NCBI GenBank assembly: GCA_947175495.1
Contig: CAMWNB010000024.1
Span: 1 to 37,333, forward strand
DNA: 37,333 nt
Origin: an uncultured Porphyromonadaceae bacterium
GTDB lineage: Bacteria; Bacteroidota; Bacteroidia; Bacteroidales; Muribaculaceae
Direction: 5' to 3'
Position numbers and translations under genes: made by a program. Positions within the stretch are counted from its first letter, which is position 1; each line of letters opens with the position of its first letter. Under the pieces are notes generated by a model. That model worked only from the letters and a program-made list of their open reading frames with translations. It was not told the origin of the DNA and did no database searches. Positions 9,497 to 17,221 of the stretch are shown in pieces.

Positions 9497-10467
9497 TGAG
9501 TCAAAAAGCATTTTATCGCCTGAATCCGGCCACCGGACAATACGAGCGGGTCTACCCCTCCGCCCGTCGGCGCATCATGGCGTCGCTGCGACAGAGCGCC
9601 GTAGGCGCAGCCGTGGCTCTCGGTGTCGTCACAGCCCTGTATCTGGCTTTCGACTTTCCAAAGGAGCGCGTGCTGCGCTCGCAGAACGAGCATCTGAAAA
9701 TGAGCCTCGAGGCCCTCGACCGACGTGCCGACGAAGCCATCGCCGTAATAGGCGACATCGCCGCACGCGACGACAATTTCTACCGGGTCGTCATGCAGGC
9801 CGAGCCGCTCGGTGCCGCACGACGCTACGCAGGCCTCGAGCGACGCCGCAACTACGAGCGCGCCGACTCGCTCGCCGACGTCGAGCTCGTCGCCGAACTC
9901 ACCGACAAACTCGACATGCTCGACCAGATGGTGGCCACGCAGTCGCGTTCCTTCGATTTCCTGCGCAGCCAGGCATCGACACTGCGCGAGCGCAGCTCCC
10001 ACATCCCCGCCATCCAGCCCGTCAGCGAGAAAAACCTCCGGGCCATGGCCTCCGGCTACGGCTACCGCCGCGACCCCATCTACGGCACCTCCAAATTCCA
10101 CGAAGGGATGGACTTCTCGGCCCCGATAGGCACTCCCGTCTACGCCACCGGCGACGGACGCGTCCTCTCGGCAGGATGGAACAGCGGCTACGGCAACCTC
10201 ATCGAAATCGACCACGGCTATAACTACATCACACGCTACGCCCACCTCAGCGAGATGCTCGTGCGCCCGGGACAGACCCTCCACCGCGGCGACCTCATCG
10301 GACGCGTGGGCAACACCGGCAAAAGCACCGGCCCCCACCTCCACTACGAGGTGCGCCTCAACGGCGTGCCCCAGAATCCCGTGCACTACTATTACTACGA
10401 CCTCACCCCGCAGGAATACGACGAAATGATACGCCAGGCCGAGAACGCCGGACACGTTATGGACTGA
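9496..10467 (+). CDS. M23 (LytM-type) peptidoglycan endopeptidase, membrane anchored
   Basis: A 323-aa envelope protein. Residues about 30-55 form one transmembrane helix (AAVALGVVTALYLAFDF) and about 60-180 are charged and probably coiled coil. The C-terminal third is an M23 domain with both zinc motifs intact: H202 and D206 in HEGMD, and H281 and H283 in HLHYE. With all ligands present it should be an active metallo-endopeptidase cutting peptidoglycan cross-bridges at the cell surface. The ATG at 9496 is chosen because MSQKAFYRLNPATG is the natural start of Bacteroidetes homologues. The MerR gene follows after 4 bases, so the two are probably one operon. Confidence 0.9.
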   Translation: MSQKAFYRLNPATGQYERVYPSARRRIMASLRQSAVGAAVALGVVTALYLAFDFPKERVLRSQNEHLKMSLEALDRRADEAIAVIGDIAARDDNFYRVVMQAEPLGAARRYAGLERRRNYERADSLADVELVAELTDKLDMLDQMVATQSRSFDFLRSQASTLRERSSHIPAIQPVSEKNLRAMASGYGYRRDPIYGTSKFHEGMDFSAPIGTPVYATGDGRVLSAGWNSGYGNLIEIDHGYNYITRYAHLSEMLVRPGQTLHRGDLIGRVGNTGKSTGPHLHYEVRLNGVPQNPVHYYYYDLTPQEYDEMIRQAENAGHVMD

Positions 10468-10471
10468 CACT

Positions 10472-10810
10472 ATGGAAGCACTCGACAAAAAATACTATCG
10501 CATAGCCGAGGTGGCCGACCTCATCGGCGTCCCCGCATCCACGCTACGCTTCTGGGAGACACAGTTCCCCGCCGTGCTTAAGCCGCGGCGCAACGCCGGC
10601 GGCACACGATTCTACCGCCCGTCCGACGTCGAGGCTCTGCGCATGATACACTATCTCCTCAAAGAGCGCGGCCTCAAGGTCGAGGCCGCCCGAGCCGAGC
10701 TCGCCCGCAACCCACAGGGCACCGTCCGCCGCTACGAAGTCGTCGCCAGCCTCCGCTCCATCCGCGACCGCCTCGCCGCACTCCACGCCGCCCTGTCCTC
10801 CCGCCGCTGA
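10472..10810 (+). CDS. MerR family transcriptional regulator
   Basis: A 112-aa protein with an N-terminal winged helix-turn-helix of MerR type: YYRIAEVADLIGVPASTLRFWE, then GGTRFYRPSDVEALRMIHYLL. A short helical tail (residues 85-112) could form the dimerisation coil. There is no C-terminal cysteine cluster or drug-binding domain, so it is not a metal sensor or BmrR type. It lies 4 bases after the M23 peptidase gene, which suggests joint expression, perhaps in envelope maintenance (inference). Its target is unknown. It ends 6 bases before the end of the convergent rmuC, with no terminator between them. Confidence 0.88.
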   Translation: MEALDKKYYRIAEVADLIGVPASTLRFWETQFPAVLKPRRNAGGTRFYRPSDVEALRMIHYLLKERGLKVEAARAELARNPQGTVRRYEVVASLRSIRDRLAALHAALSSRR

Positions 10811-10816
10811 TTGCTG

Positions 10817-11968
10817 TCAGTCCTCCCGCTCGCAGAAGCGCGAAGGCAGGTCCTTGCTGGCCTTTGCCCCCATAGCGCGCAGGCGTTCCGCCCGGCCTAT
10901 GAGATTGCCGGTGCCCGTCGCAAGCTTGTTGTAGGCGCCGTCCCATGCACGTCGCGCCGCGTTCAGCGATGTGTCAATCTTCTCCATATCGGTCAGAAAT
11001 CCGCTCAGTTTGTCGAGCATGCGCCCCGCCTCAGTGGCGATGTCCATGGCATTGCGGCTCTGACGGTCGTTGCGCCACAGCTGCTCCACAAGCTTCACCA
11101 CCGCCATCAGATGCGTGGGCGACACGATGAGCACCCGCGAGTCGAAAGCGTACTGCCACAGCGCGCCGTCCAGCTGCATCGCCGCCATGTAGGCGCCCTC
11201 GTGAGGGATGAACATCATCACGAAGTCGCAGTGGCGGCCGGCCGTCAGGTCCTGGTAGCTCTTGCTTTTCAGTTCGTTGATATGCGCGCGCACCGACGCC
11301 AGGTGCGCCTTCGCGGCAGCATTGCGCGCGTCGGCATCGTCGGCCTCCACCATGCTCAGATATGCCGCCACCGACACCTTCGAGTCAATCACCACGCAGC
11401 GCCCGTCCGGATAGTTCACAATCACATCGGGACGCAGCCTCCGCCCGTCGGGCGAGGTGAACGTCTGCTGCACCTCATACTCGCGCCCCTGCTGCAGGCC
11501 CGAGCGCTCCAGAATGTTCTCCAGGATGATTTCACCCCAGTCGCCCTGCACGCGCGTGTTGCCTTTCAGCGCATCGGTGAGGCGTCGCGTCTCCGCACCC
11601 ACCACCCGGTTCAGCTCCACGAGCTCGCGCACGCGGTCGGCCAGCGAGAAGCGCTCGCGCGCCTCAGCCGAGTAGGCCTCGCGGAAACTCTTTTCCATCT
11701 CGCGCATGCGCTCCGCCATCGGCGCGAGCGCTTCCGAGATGCTGCGGCGCCCCGCCGCGTCGAGCGCCTGCGAGTTGGCCAGCAGCGCCTCGTTGGCAAT
11801 GGCACGGAAGCGCGCCTCGGCAGCCTCGGTGTCGGCGGCACGCTCCTCAAGCAGCCGGCGACTCAGTTCGGCCTCCGCACGGGCGCGGGTCGCCCGCCGG
11901 TCGGCGACCACCGCATACACAACCGCCGCAACGGCCACTACAGCACAAAAAACAGTAAATGCAAACAT
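10817..11968 (-). CDS. rmuC: RmuC family DNA recombination protein
   Basis: A 383-aa RmuC homologue; in E. coli the protein limits recombination at inverted repeats. Residues 1-20 form an N-terminal transmembrane helix and about 22-130 a long coiled coil. The nuclease-like core contains RPDVIVNYPDGRCVVIDSK, which fits the acidic/lysine core of a PD-(D/E)XK fold. The helix at the extreme N-terminus argues for the ATG at 11968. That start is only 4 bases after a TAAATTTG element, so the mRNA might be nearly leaderless. Convergent with merR. Confidence 0.93.
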   Translation of the reverse strand: MFAFTVFCAVVAVAAVVYAVVADRRATRARAEAELSRRLLEERAADTEAAEARFRAIANEALLANSQALDAAGRRSISEALAPMAERMREMEKSFREAYSAEARERFSLADRVRELVELNRVVGAETRRLTDALKGNTRVQGDWGEIILENILERSGLQQGREYEVQQTFTSPDGRRLRPDVIVNYPDGRCVVIDSKVSVAAYLSMVEADDADARNAAAKAHLASVRAHINELKSKSYQDLTAGRHCDFVMMFIPHEGAYMAAMQLDGALWQYAFDSRVLIVSPTHLMAVVKLVEQLWRNDRQSRNAMDIATEAGRMLDKLSGFLTDMEKIDTSLNAARRAWDGAYNKLATGTGNLIGRAERLRAMGAKASKDLPSRFCERED

Positions 11969-11972
11969 AGTG

Positions 11973-11980
11973 CAAATTTA
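11973..11980 (-). promoter_or_regulatory. -7 element directly before rmuC (TAAATTTG)
   Basis: Minus-strand TAAATTTG ends 4 bases before the rmuC ATG, so initiation at the usual distance would fall on or just inside the start codon. A second TAnnTTTG match (TATGTTTG, 11969-11962) overlaps the start codon. No TTTG lies at the right -33 distance for either. Confidence 0.4.
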
Positions 11981-12017
11981 ATTCTAAAATCACAAATACA
12001 CTGCAGAATTTATTTGT

Positions 12018-12025
12018 TATATTTG
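12018..12025 (+). promoter_or_regulatory. -7 element of the YihY gene (TATATTTG)
   Basis: TATATTTG matches TAnnTTTG and lies 23 bases before the ATG at 12049. Divergent from the rmuC promoter. Confidence 0.6.
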
Positions 12026-12048
12026 CGTCACAATAGTTAAAAATCAAT

Positions 12049-13410
12049 ATGCCGAAATGGATACAGCGCGCGGCCGACCGCGCCATCAGCATCTGGAACT
12101 ACGTCAGCGCAGGCGTTTGGACCGACAATCGCCAGCGATGGCAAGTGCGTGTCGTCAAGACACTTAACCTCTCCGTGCGCTCATTCCTGAATGCCGACAT
12201 TCAGACACAGGCATGCGCCATGACCTACCGCACGCTCCTTGCCATCGTGCCCGCCCTCGCGCTGCTCTTCGCCATCGGGCGCGGATTCAACATGCAAAAC
12301 CTCATCGAAGGCGAGCTTATGCACATCTTTCCCGCTCAGCACAAGGCAGTTGCAACCGCCCTCGGCTTCGTCGACTCCTATCTCAGCCAGAGCGCCGAGG
12401 GAGTGTTCGTAGGCGTCGGCATCGTGTTCCTGCTGTGGACACTCATCTCTCTGATAATGAACGTTGAAGACACCTTCAACCTCGTGTGGGGCATCAAGGA
12501 AGGCCGCAGCATGTGGCGCAAGCTCACCGACTACACCGCCATGCTCATCATCCTGCCCGTGCTGCTCATCTGCTCGGGAGGCATCACGCTGCTGGTCAGC
12601 AACTCGCTTCAGTCGCTGCTCCACTGGAATTTCATGACGCCGCTTGTGTCGTGCTTCATGGAGGCCGGCTCGTGGCTGCTGACGTGGCTGTTCTTCACCG
12701 TGGCCTACGTCGCCATTCCCAACACGCGCGTCAAGTTTCTCAACGCTTTGCCCGCAGGCGCCATCGCCGCAGCAGGCTTCCTCGTGCTGCAATGGGTGTT
12801 CGTGTCGGGCCAGATGTATGTGTCGCGCTACAACGCCATCTACGGCAGCTTCTCTTTCCTGCCTTTGCTGCTGATATGGCTGCAGTTGGTGTGGGTCATC
12901 ACCCTCGCCGGCGCCGTCATCTGCTACTCGTCGCAGAACATCTTCCAGTTCAACTTCGCCAACGAAGCCTCCAAAATCTCGCTCGGCTATCGCCGCCGCG
13001 TAGTGCTCGCCATCGCCACCGTAATCGTAAAGCGCTTTGACGCAGGCCTTCCTGCACCAAGCGCCGCCGACCTCATACACTCCTACGGCTTTCCGGCGCG
13101 CGTGGTGGGCGACGCCGTCGAGCGCCTGGCCGGCTGCGGACTCGTCAGCCGCGTCATCATCGACGAACGCCACGCCATCACAGGCTTTCAGCCGGCCATG
13201 GCCACCGACGCCATCACCGTGGGCCTCGTCTACAAGCGCCTCGATTCCATGGGCTCACACGACTTCGTGCCCGACTTCGGCCGACGCTTCCCCGGCGTAG
13301 AAGCCATTTACGAATCCATCACCGAGGCCATCCAGCGCACCTCTTCCCGCACTCTCCTCCGCGACCTCGAAATCGCCCCCCTGGACGCAAACAACGAAAA
13401 AAATGAGTGA
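12049..13410 (+). CDS. YihY/BrkB family inner-membrane protein with C-terminal extension
   Basis: A 453-aa member of the YihY/virulence factor BrkB family (once annotated as RNase BN). A cytoplasmic start is followed by about six transmembrane helices between residues 60 and 310, with the family segment TQACAMTYRTLLAIVPALALLFA at the first helix and SRYNAIYGSFSFLPLLLIWLQ near the last. The last 130 or so residues are soluble and read like a winged-helix region (PSAADLIHSYGFPARVVGDAVERLAGCGLV). E. coli YihY is only about 290 aa; the longer form is, from memory, usual in Bacteroidetes. The biochemical role of the family is unsettled. It has its own -7 element and no terminator before the tandem repeats. 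Confidence 0.9.
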   Translation: MPKWIQRAADRAISIWNYVSAGVWTDNRQRWQVRVVKTLNLSVRSFLNADIQTQACAMTYRTLLAIVPALALLFAIGRGFNMQNLIEGELMHIFPAQHKAVATALGFVDSYLSQSAEGVFVGVGIVFLLWTLISLIMNVEDTFNLVWGIKEGRSMWRKLTDYTAMLIILPVLLICSGGITLLVSNSLQSLLHWNFMTPLVSCFMEAGSWLLTWLFFTVAYVAIPNTRVKFLNALPAGAIAAAGFLVLQWVFVSGQMYVSRYNAIYGSFSFLPLLLIWLQLVWVITLAGAVICYSSQNIFQFNFANEASKISLGYRRRVVLAIATVIVKRFDAGLPAPSAADLIHSYGFPARVVGDAVERLAGCGLVSRVIIDERHAITGFQPAMATDAITVGLVYKRLDSMGSHDFVPDFGRRFPGVEAIYESITEAIQRTSSRTLLRDLEIAPLDANNEKNE

Positions 13411-13455
13411 CCCGGGCTTCGCCGTAGTTACTCCCGCTCGGAAAAAGCAAATGAA

Positions 13456-13488
13456 TTTGCTTTTTCTCTCGACTTATTCGTAACTTTG
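13456..13488 (+). promoter_or_regulatory. promoter in repeat copy 1
   Basis: TTTG at 13456-13459, 21 bases, then TAACTTTG at 13481-13488: a complete match to the Bacteroides consensus. The TTTG lies in the right arm of the palindrome. Transcription would run through copy 2 into dnaB. Confidence 0.6.
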
Positions 13489-13529
13489 GGCGTCGCCGTA
13501 GTTACTATCGCTCGGAAAAAGCAAATGAA

Positions 13530-13562
13530 TTTGCTTTTTCTCTCGACTTATTCGTAACTTTG
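13530..13562 (+). promoter_or_regulatory. promoter in repeat copy 2, proximal to dnaB
   Basis: TTTG at 13530-13533, 21 bases, then TAACTTTG at 13555-13562. It lies 22 bases before the dnaB ATG and is the best candidate dnaB promoter. Confidence 0.72.
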
Positions 13563-13584
13563 CAGACGCAAACCATCAGAGCCT

Positions 13585-15135
13585 ATGCCTCCATCGTCAA
13601 CAAACAATTATAGAAAGCCGGCGCAGCCGACCGTGGCCGACACGGCAGGGCGCATAGCGCCGCGCGACACACGCCTCGAGGCCGCCGTGCTCGGCGCACT
13701 CATGCTCGAAAAAGACGCCTACACCATTGTGTGCGACATCCTGCACGCCGACAGTTTCTACGAGCCTGCCCACCAGCGCATCTACGAAGCCATCCAGACA
13801 CTCGGCGCCGCCCAGAGCCCCATCGACATGCTCACCGTGGTGGAGCAGCTGCGCCTCAACGGCACGCTCGACAGCGTGGGAGGCACAGCCTATGTGGCAC
13901 AGCTGACCATGGAAGTGGCCTCGGCGGCGAACGTCGAGTTCCACGCACGCATTGTGGCGCAGAAATATCTCTCGCGCCAGCTCATAGGCTTCGCCTCGGA
14001 GCTTGAAACCAAGGCTTTCGACGAGAGCATCGACGTGGACGACGTGCTGCAGGAGGCCGAAGGACGGCTCTTCGAAATCTCGCAGCGCAACGTCAAGAAA
14101 GAGGTTACGCAGATCGACCCCGTCATTTCCCAGGCCATCGAAGCCATACAGACGGCGGCCAACCGCACCTCGGGCCTCAGCGGCCTTGAGTCGGGCTACC
14201 ACGACCTCGACAAACTCACCTCCGGCTGGCAGAACTCAGACCTCATCATCATAGCCGCACGCCCGGCCATGGGCAAGACGGCCTTCGTGCTGTCAATGGC
14301 CAAGAACATGGCCGTGAACTACAACACGCCGGTGGCCATCTTCTCTCTGGAAATGAGCAACGTGCAGCTCGTCAACCGTCTCATCTCCAACGTGTGCGAA
14401 ATCGAAGGCTCGAAAATCAAGAGCGGACAGCTGACACCCATAGAGTGGAACCAGCTGATGGCACGCATCAAGCACCTGACGGGCGCGCCGCTCTACATCG
14501 ACGACACCCCCTCGCTCTCCATCTTCGAGCTGCGCACCAAGGCGCGCCGCCTCGTGCGCGAGCACGGCGTGCGCATGATCATTATCGACTACCTGCAGCT
14601 GATGAACGCGTCGGGCATGAAATTCGGCTCGCGCGAGCAGGAAGTGAGCATGATTTCGCGCTCGCTCAAGCAGCTGGCCAAAGAGCTCAACCTGCCCATC
14701 GTGGCGCTGTCGCAGCTCAACCGTAGCGTGGAGTCGCGCACCGAGAACAAACGCCCGCAGCTCAGCGACCTCCGCGAGTCGGGCGCCATCGAGCAGGACG
14801 CCGACATGGTGTGCTTCATCCACCGACCCGAGTACTACCTGCACAGCGACACCGACGCATCCGGACGCGACATCCGCGGCCTCGCCGAGTTCATCGTGGC
14901 CAAGCACCGCTCCGGCGCCGTCGACGATGTGAAGATGCGATTCCGCGCTCCCGTGGCGCGCTTCGAGAACTGGAACGAGGCTGCTGTGGCCATCTCCCAG
15001 GGCACCCACGCCTCGCGCCTTAACGACGCCCTCGGAGCCGACGCCCCGGCGCCCGTGCCGGGTGCCGCACCCATGACCGGCGGCACAGCCGACCTCGCCG
15101 CGCCGCCCTCCGACAACGGCCCGCTGCCGTTCTGA
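13585..15135 (+). CDS. dnaB: replicative DNA helicase DnaB
   Basis: Hexameric helicase that unwinds DNA ahead of the replication fork. The 516-aa protein has the N-terminal DnaB domain (about 25-130, LEAAVLGALMLEKDAY), a linker, and a RecA-like motor. Walker A (ARPAMGKT) is at residues 225-232 and Walker B (MIIIDYLQLM, Asp335) follows. The SQLNRSVESR and LSDLRESGAIEQDADM motifs match the family. The C-terminal 40 residues are a low-complexity Ala/Pro tail ending GPLPF. No intein is present. Its promoters are in the tandem repeat upstream. galE follows 69 bases later with no terminator or -7 element, so it may be co-transcribed. Confidence 0.97.
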   Translation: MPPSSTNNYRKPAQPTVADTAGRIAPRDTRLEAAVLGALMLEKDAYTIVCDILHADSFYEPAHQRIYEAIQTLGAAQSPIDMLTVVEQLRLNGTLDSVGGTAYVAQLTMEVASAANVEFHARIVAQKYLSRQLIGFASELETKAFDESIDVDDVLQEAEGRLFEISQRNVKKEVTQIDPVISQAIEAIQTAANRTSGLSGLESGYHDLDKLTSGWQNSDLIIIAARPAMGKTAFVLSMAKNMAVNYNTPVAIFSLEMSNVQLVNRLISNVCEIEGSKIKSGQLTPIEWNQLMARIKHLTGAPLYIDDTPSLSIFELRTKARRLVREHGVRMIIIDYLQLMNASGMKFGSREQEVSMISRSLKQLAKELNLPIVALSQLNRSVESRTENKRPQLSDLRESGAIEQDADMVCFIHRPEYYLHSDTDASGRDIRGLAEFIVAKHRSGAVDDVKMRFRAPVARFENWNEAAVAISQGTHASRLNDALGADAPAPVPGAAPMTGGTADLAAPPSDNGPLPF

Positions 15136-15204
15136 CCCGCGACGTCGGACCGCTCCGCTGAAAAAGACGCAAAAACTAAACAAAAAACAAAACATATAAA
15201 AAAC

Positions 15205-16242
15205 ATGGACAAGACTCGCATCCTCGTCACCGGCGGCACAGGCTACATCGGCAGCCACACCGCCGTAGAGCTCATCAACGCAGGCTACAGCGTGGTGATA
15301 ATCGACAACCTCAGCAACAGCAACCGCGAGGTGCTCGACGGCATCGAGGCCATCACCGGCACCCGCCCCGACTTCGTGGAAGGCGACTGCACCGACTTCG
15401 ACACTCTGAAAAAACTCTTCGCCGACTATCCCGGCATCAAGGGCATAATCAACTTCGCCGCCAGCAAGGCTGTAGGCGAAAGCGTGCAGAAACCCCTGCT
15501 CTACTACCGCAACAATCTCACCACGCTCATCAACCTGCTCGATCTCATGGGCCCCAACGGCGTGCGCGGCATCGTGTTCTCGTCGTCGTGCACGGTCTAC
15601 GGCGAGCCCGACCAAAACCCCGTTACCGAGGATACGCCCACCAAGAAAGCAACCTCGCCCTACGGCAACACCAAGCAGATAAGCGAGGACATCATCCGCG
15701 ACACCGTGGCCTCCGGCGCTCCCTTCAGCGCCATCCTGCTGCGCTACTTCAACCCCGTGGGCGCACATCCCAGCGCGCTCATCGGCGAGCTGCCCAACGG
15801 CGTGCCGCAGAACCTCATACCCTATCTTACGCAGACAGCCATCGGCGTGCGCCCCATGCTGAGCGTGTTCGGCAACGACTATCCCACGCCCGACGGCACC
15901 TGCATCCGCGACTTCATCAATGTGGTCGACCTGGCCAAAGCCCACGTCACCGCCGTGGAGCGCATCGTCGAAGACAAGTGCGACGAACCCGTGGAAGTCT
16001 TCAATCTGGGCACCGGCAACGGCGTGAGCGTGCTTGAGCTCATCAACACATTCGAGGAGGCCACCGGCGTGCCCGTGCCCCACAAGTTTGCCCCGCGCCG
16101 CGAGGGCGACATCACGCAGGTGTGGGCCGACCCGACACGCGCCAACAAGGTGCTGGGCTGGAAAGCCGACACTCCCCTGGCCGAAACCATGCTCTCGGCA
16201 TGGCGCTGGCAGCAGCGCCTCCGCGAGCGCGGCATCATGTAA
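15205..16242 (+). CDS. galE: UDP-glucose 4-epimerase
   Basis: Interconverts UDP-glucose and UDP-galactose with tightly bound NAD, feeding surface polysaccharide and galactose metabolism. The 345-aa protein has the Rossmann motif GGTGYIGSH at residues 10-18. The active-site SSSCTVYG is at about 126-133 (Ser128 or its neighbour), and the YxxxK pair is Y153/K157 in SPYGNTK. KAVGESVQKP matches the family; the segment before it reads NFAAS where most GalE proteins have HFAGL, a mild deviation. The start follows an A-rich leader. It is probably expressed from the dnaB promoters. The gene ends 24 bases before the first 100-bp REP repeat. Confidence 0.95.
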   Translation: MDKTRILVTGGTGYIGSHTAVELINAGYSVVIIDNLSNSNREVLDGIEAITGTRPDFVEGDCTDFDTLKKLFADYPGIKGIINFAASKAVGESVQKPLLYYRNNLTTLINLLDLMGPNGVRGIVFSSSCTVYGEPDQNPVTEDTPTKKATSPYGNTKQISEDIIRDTVASGAPFSAILLRYFNPVGAHPSALIGELPNGVPQNLIPYLTQTAIGVRPMLSVFGNDYPTPDGTCIRDFINVVDLAKAHVTAVERIVEDKCDEPVEVFNLGTGNGVSVLELINTFEEATGVPVPHKFAPRREGDITQVWADPTRANKVLGWKADTPLAETMLSAWRWQQRLRERGIM

Positions 16243-16265
16243 GCCGAAGCTGCCAGTGAAGCGAA

Positions 16266-16365
16266 CAGTGGAGCGGAGACGTCCACGTCTCCGAACGCCG
16301 GCCGATGGTAATCTCACCCCCATAGCCGACGGCGACGTGGACGTCGCCGCTCCACTGCTGCCAAA
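16266..16365. repeat. REP/BIME-like 100-bp double-hairpin repeat, left copy
   Basis: Ends CAGTGGAGCGG and CCGCTCCACTG are perfect inverted repeats. Inside are two further hairpins: GGAGACGT-CC-ACGTCTCC near the left end and GGCGACGT-GG-ACGTCGCC near the right end. The central 30 or so bases are unpaired. By eye it is identical to the copy at 17046-17145 except at one base (C at 16345, A at 17125). It lies between galE and the RAYT transposase and could also act as a transcription barrier for galE. Confidence 0.9.
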
Positions 16366-16413
16366 CAGGCAACCAATCTAAATTTTTCAGCTAAAAGCCC
16401 GAACGGCATCCGA

Positions 16414-17091
16414 ATGGATATTGACAACTTCATCGACTATAATGACGGCATAGAAGTCAGTGCGGGAGGCGTTCTCCCGCACTGGCATCAAAACCGACGG
16501 ATTCAGTTTGTCACTTTCCGTTTGTCCGATTCCCTGCCAAAATCCAAAATCAACGAATTGCTTGAAGTCAAGCAACGATTTGAGATGGCCCATCCCAAAC
16601 CATGGGCTGCGGACGTATTCCGGCAATATTGGGACATGATAGGCCCGCAAGAAGAGCGCATTCTTGCTGCAGGTTTGGGGAGCTGTGTCTTGCGCAGCCG
16701 CGATGTGCGGCTGATTTTGTCAGACGTGCTTCACTACCGCGATGGTAACCATTACACCCTGCACGCGTATGTGATAATGCCCAATCATGTACACATGCTC
16801 ATTCAGCCGCACCACGACTTCAAACTCAATCAGATAATCAAATCCATTAAAGGATACAGCGCACGAAGCATCAACAGGCTGTTGAACCGCACGGGTAGCA
16901 TATGGATGAAAGAATCCTACGACAGAATTGTGCGCAGTGAAGACGACTTCAGACGTTGCCGTTGCTACATAGCCGACAACCCAAAGCATCTTCCTCCAAC
17001 CGATTACACTCTATACATCGCTGGCGAAACACCCGCTGAAGCATCCAGTGGAGCGGAGACGTCCACGTCTCCGAACGCCGGCCGATGGTAA
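16414..17091 (+). CDS. REP-associated tyrosine transposase (RAYT, Y1 HUH superfamily)
   Basis: A 225-aa single-strand transposase related to IS200/IS605 TnpA. The HUH motif is H125/H127 in IMPNHVHMLI, and the probable nucleophile is Y169 in WMKESYDRIVR. The N-terminal HWHQNRRIQFVTFRLSDSLP is typical of RAYTs. RAYTs bind and nick the REP hairpins around them and are thought to have spread these repeats. Here matching repeats lie on both sides, and the right repeat encodes residues 212-225 and the stop codon. Both catalytic motifs are intact, so it may be active. No tnpB gene is present. It is less GC-rich than galE, consistent with acquisition. Confidence 0.92.
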   Translation: MDIDNFIDYNDGIEVSAGGVLPHWHQNRRIQFVTFRLSDSLPKSKINELLEVKQRFEMAHPKPWAADVFRQYWDMIGPQEERILAAGLGSCVLRSRDVRLILSDVLHYRDGNHYTLHAYVIMPNHVHMLIQPHHDFKLNQIIKSIKGYSARSINRLLNRTGSIWMKESYDRIVRSEDDFRRCRCYIADNPKHLPPTDYTLYIAGETPAEASSGAETSTSPNAGRW

Positions 17092-17145
17092 TCTCACCCC
17101 CATAGCCGACGGCGACGTGGACGTAGCCGCTCCACTGCTGCCAAA
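17046..17145. repeat. REP/BIME-like 100-bp double-hairpin repeat, right copy (overlaps RAYT 3' end)
   Basis: Same element and orientation as 16266-16365, displaced by 780 bases. Its first 46 bases contain the last 14 codons and the TAA of the transposase. The single difference (A at 17125) breaks one pair of the right-hand hairpin. Confidence 0.9.
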
Positions 17146-17209
17146 GTGGTCGCCCTGTTAATTAACGAATATTAACAATAAGACAGGACTGTTTGTGGCA
17201 TTTTGGTTG

Positions 17210-17217
17210 TAACTTTG
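17210..17217 (+). promoter_or_regulatory. -7 element (TAACTTTG) of a short transcription unit
   Basis: TAACTTTG matches TAnnTTTG exactly. A TTTG is present at 17192-17195 but the spacer is only 14 bases, so the -33 match is poor. A terminator lies about 120 bases downstream. Confidence 0.55.
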
Positions 17218-17221
17218 CAGC

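Larger units (their letters stand above)
13414..13562. repeat. two tandem copies of a 74-bp palindrome-and-promoter repeat
   Basis: Copy 1 starts at 13414 and copy 2 at 13488 (period 74). They differ by eye at only a few bases near the left end (GGGCTTCG against GGGCGTCG, ACTCCCG against ACTATCG). Each has a 26-base inverted repeat, GAAAAAGCAAAT / GA / ATTTGCTTTTTC (13441-13466 and 13515-13540), plus an outer AGTTAC/GTAACT pair, and ends in TAACTTTG. The repeat fills nearly all the space between the YihY gene and dnaB. Confidence 0.9.

Noticed and set aside
13414-13562. two-copy repeat considered as a CRISPR array
   Set aside because: Only two direct copies with no spacers between them, and each contains a promoter and palindrome.
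14293-16323. 676-codon open frame on the minus strand across dnaB and galE
   Set aside because: It spans two well-supported genes and the gap between them and has no recognisable motif.
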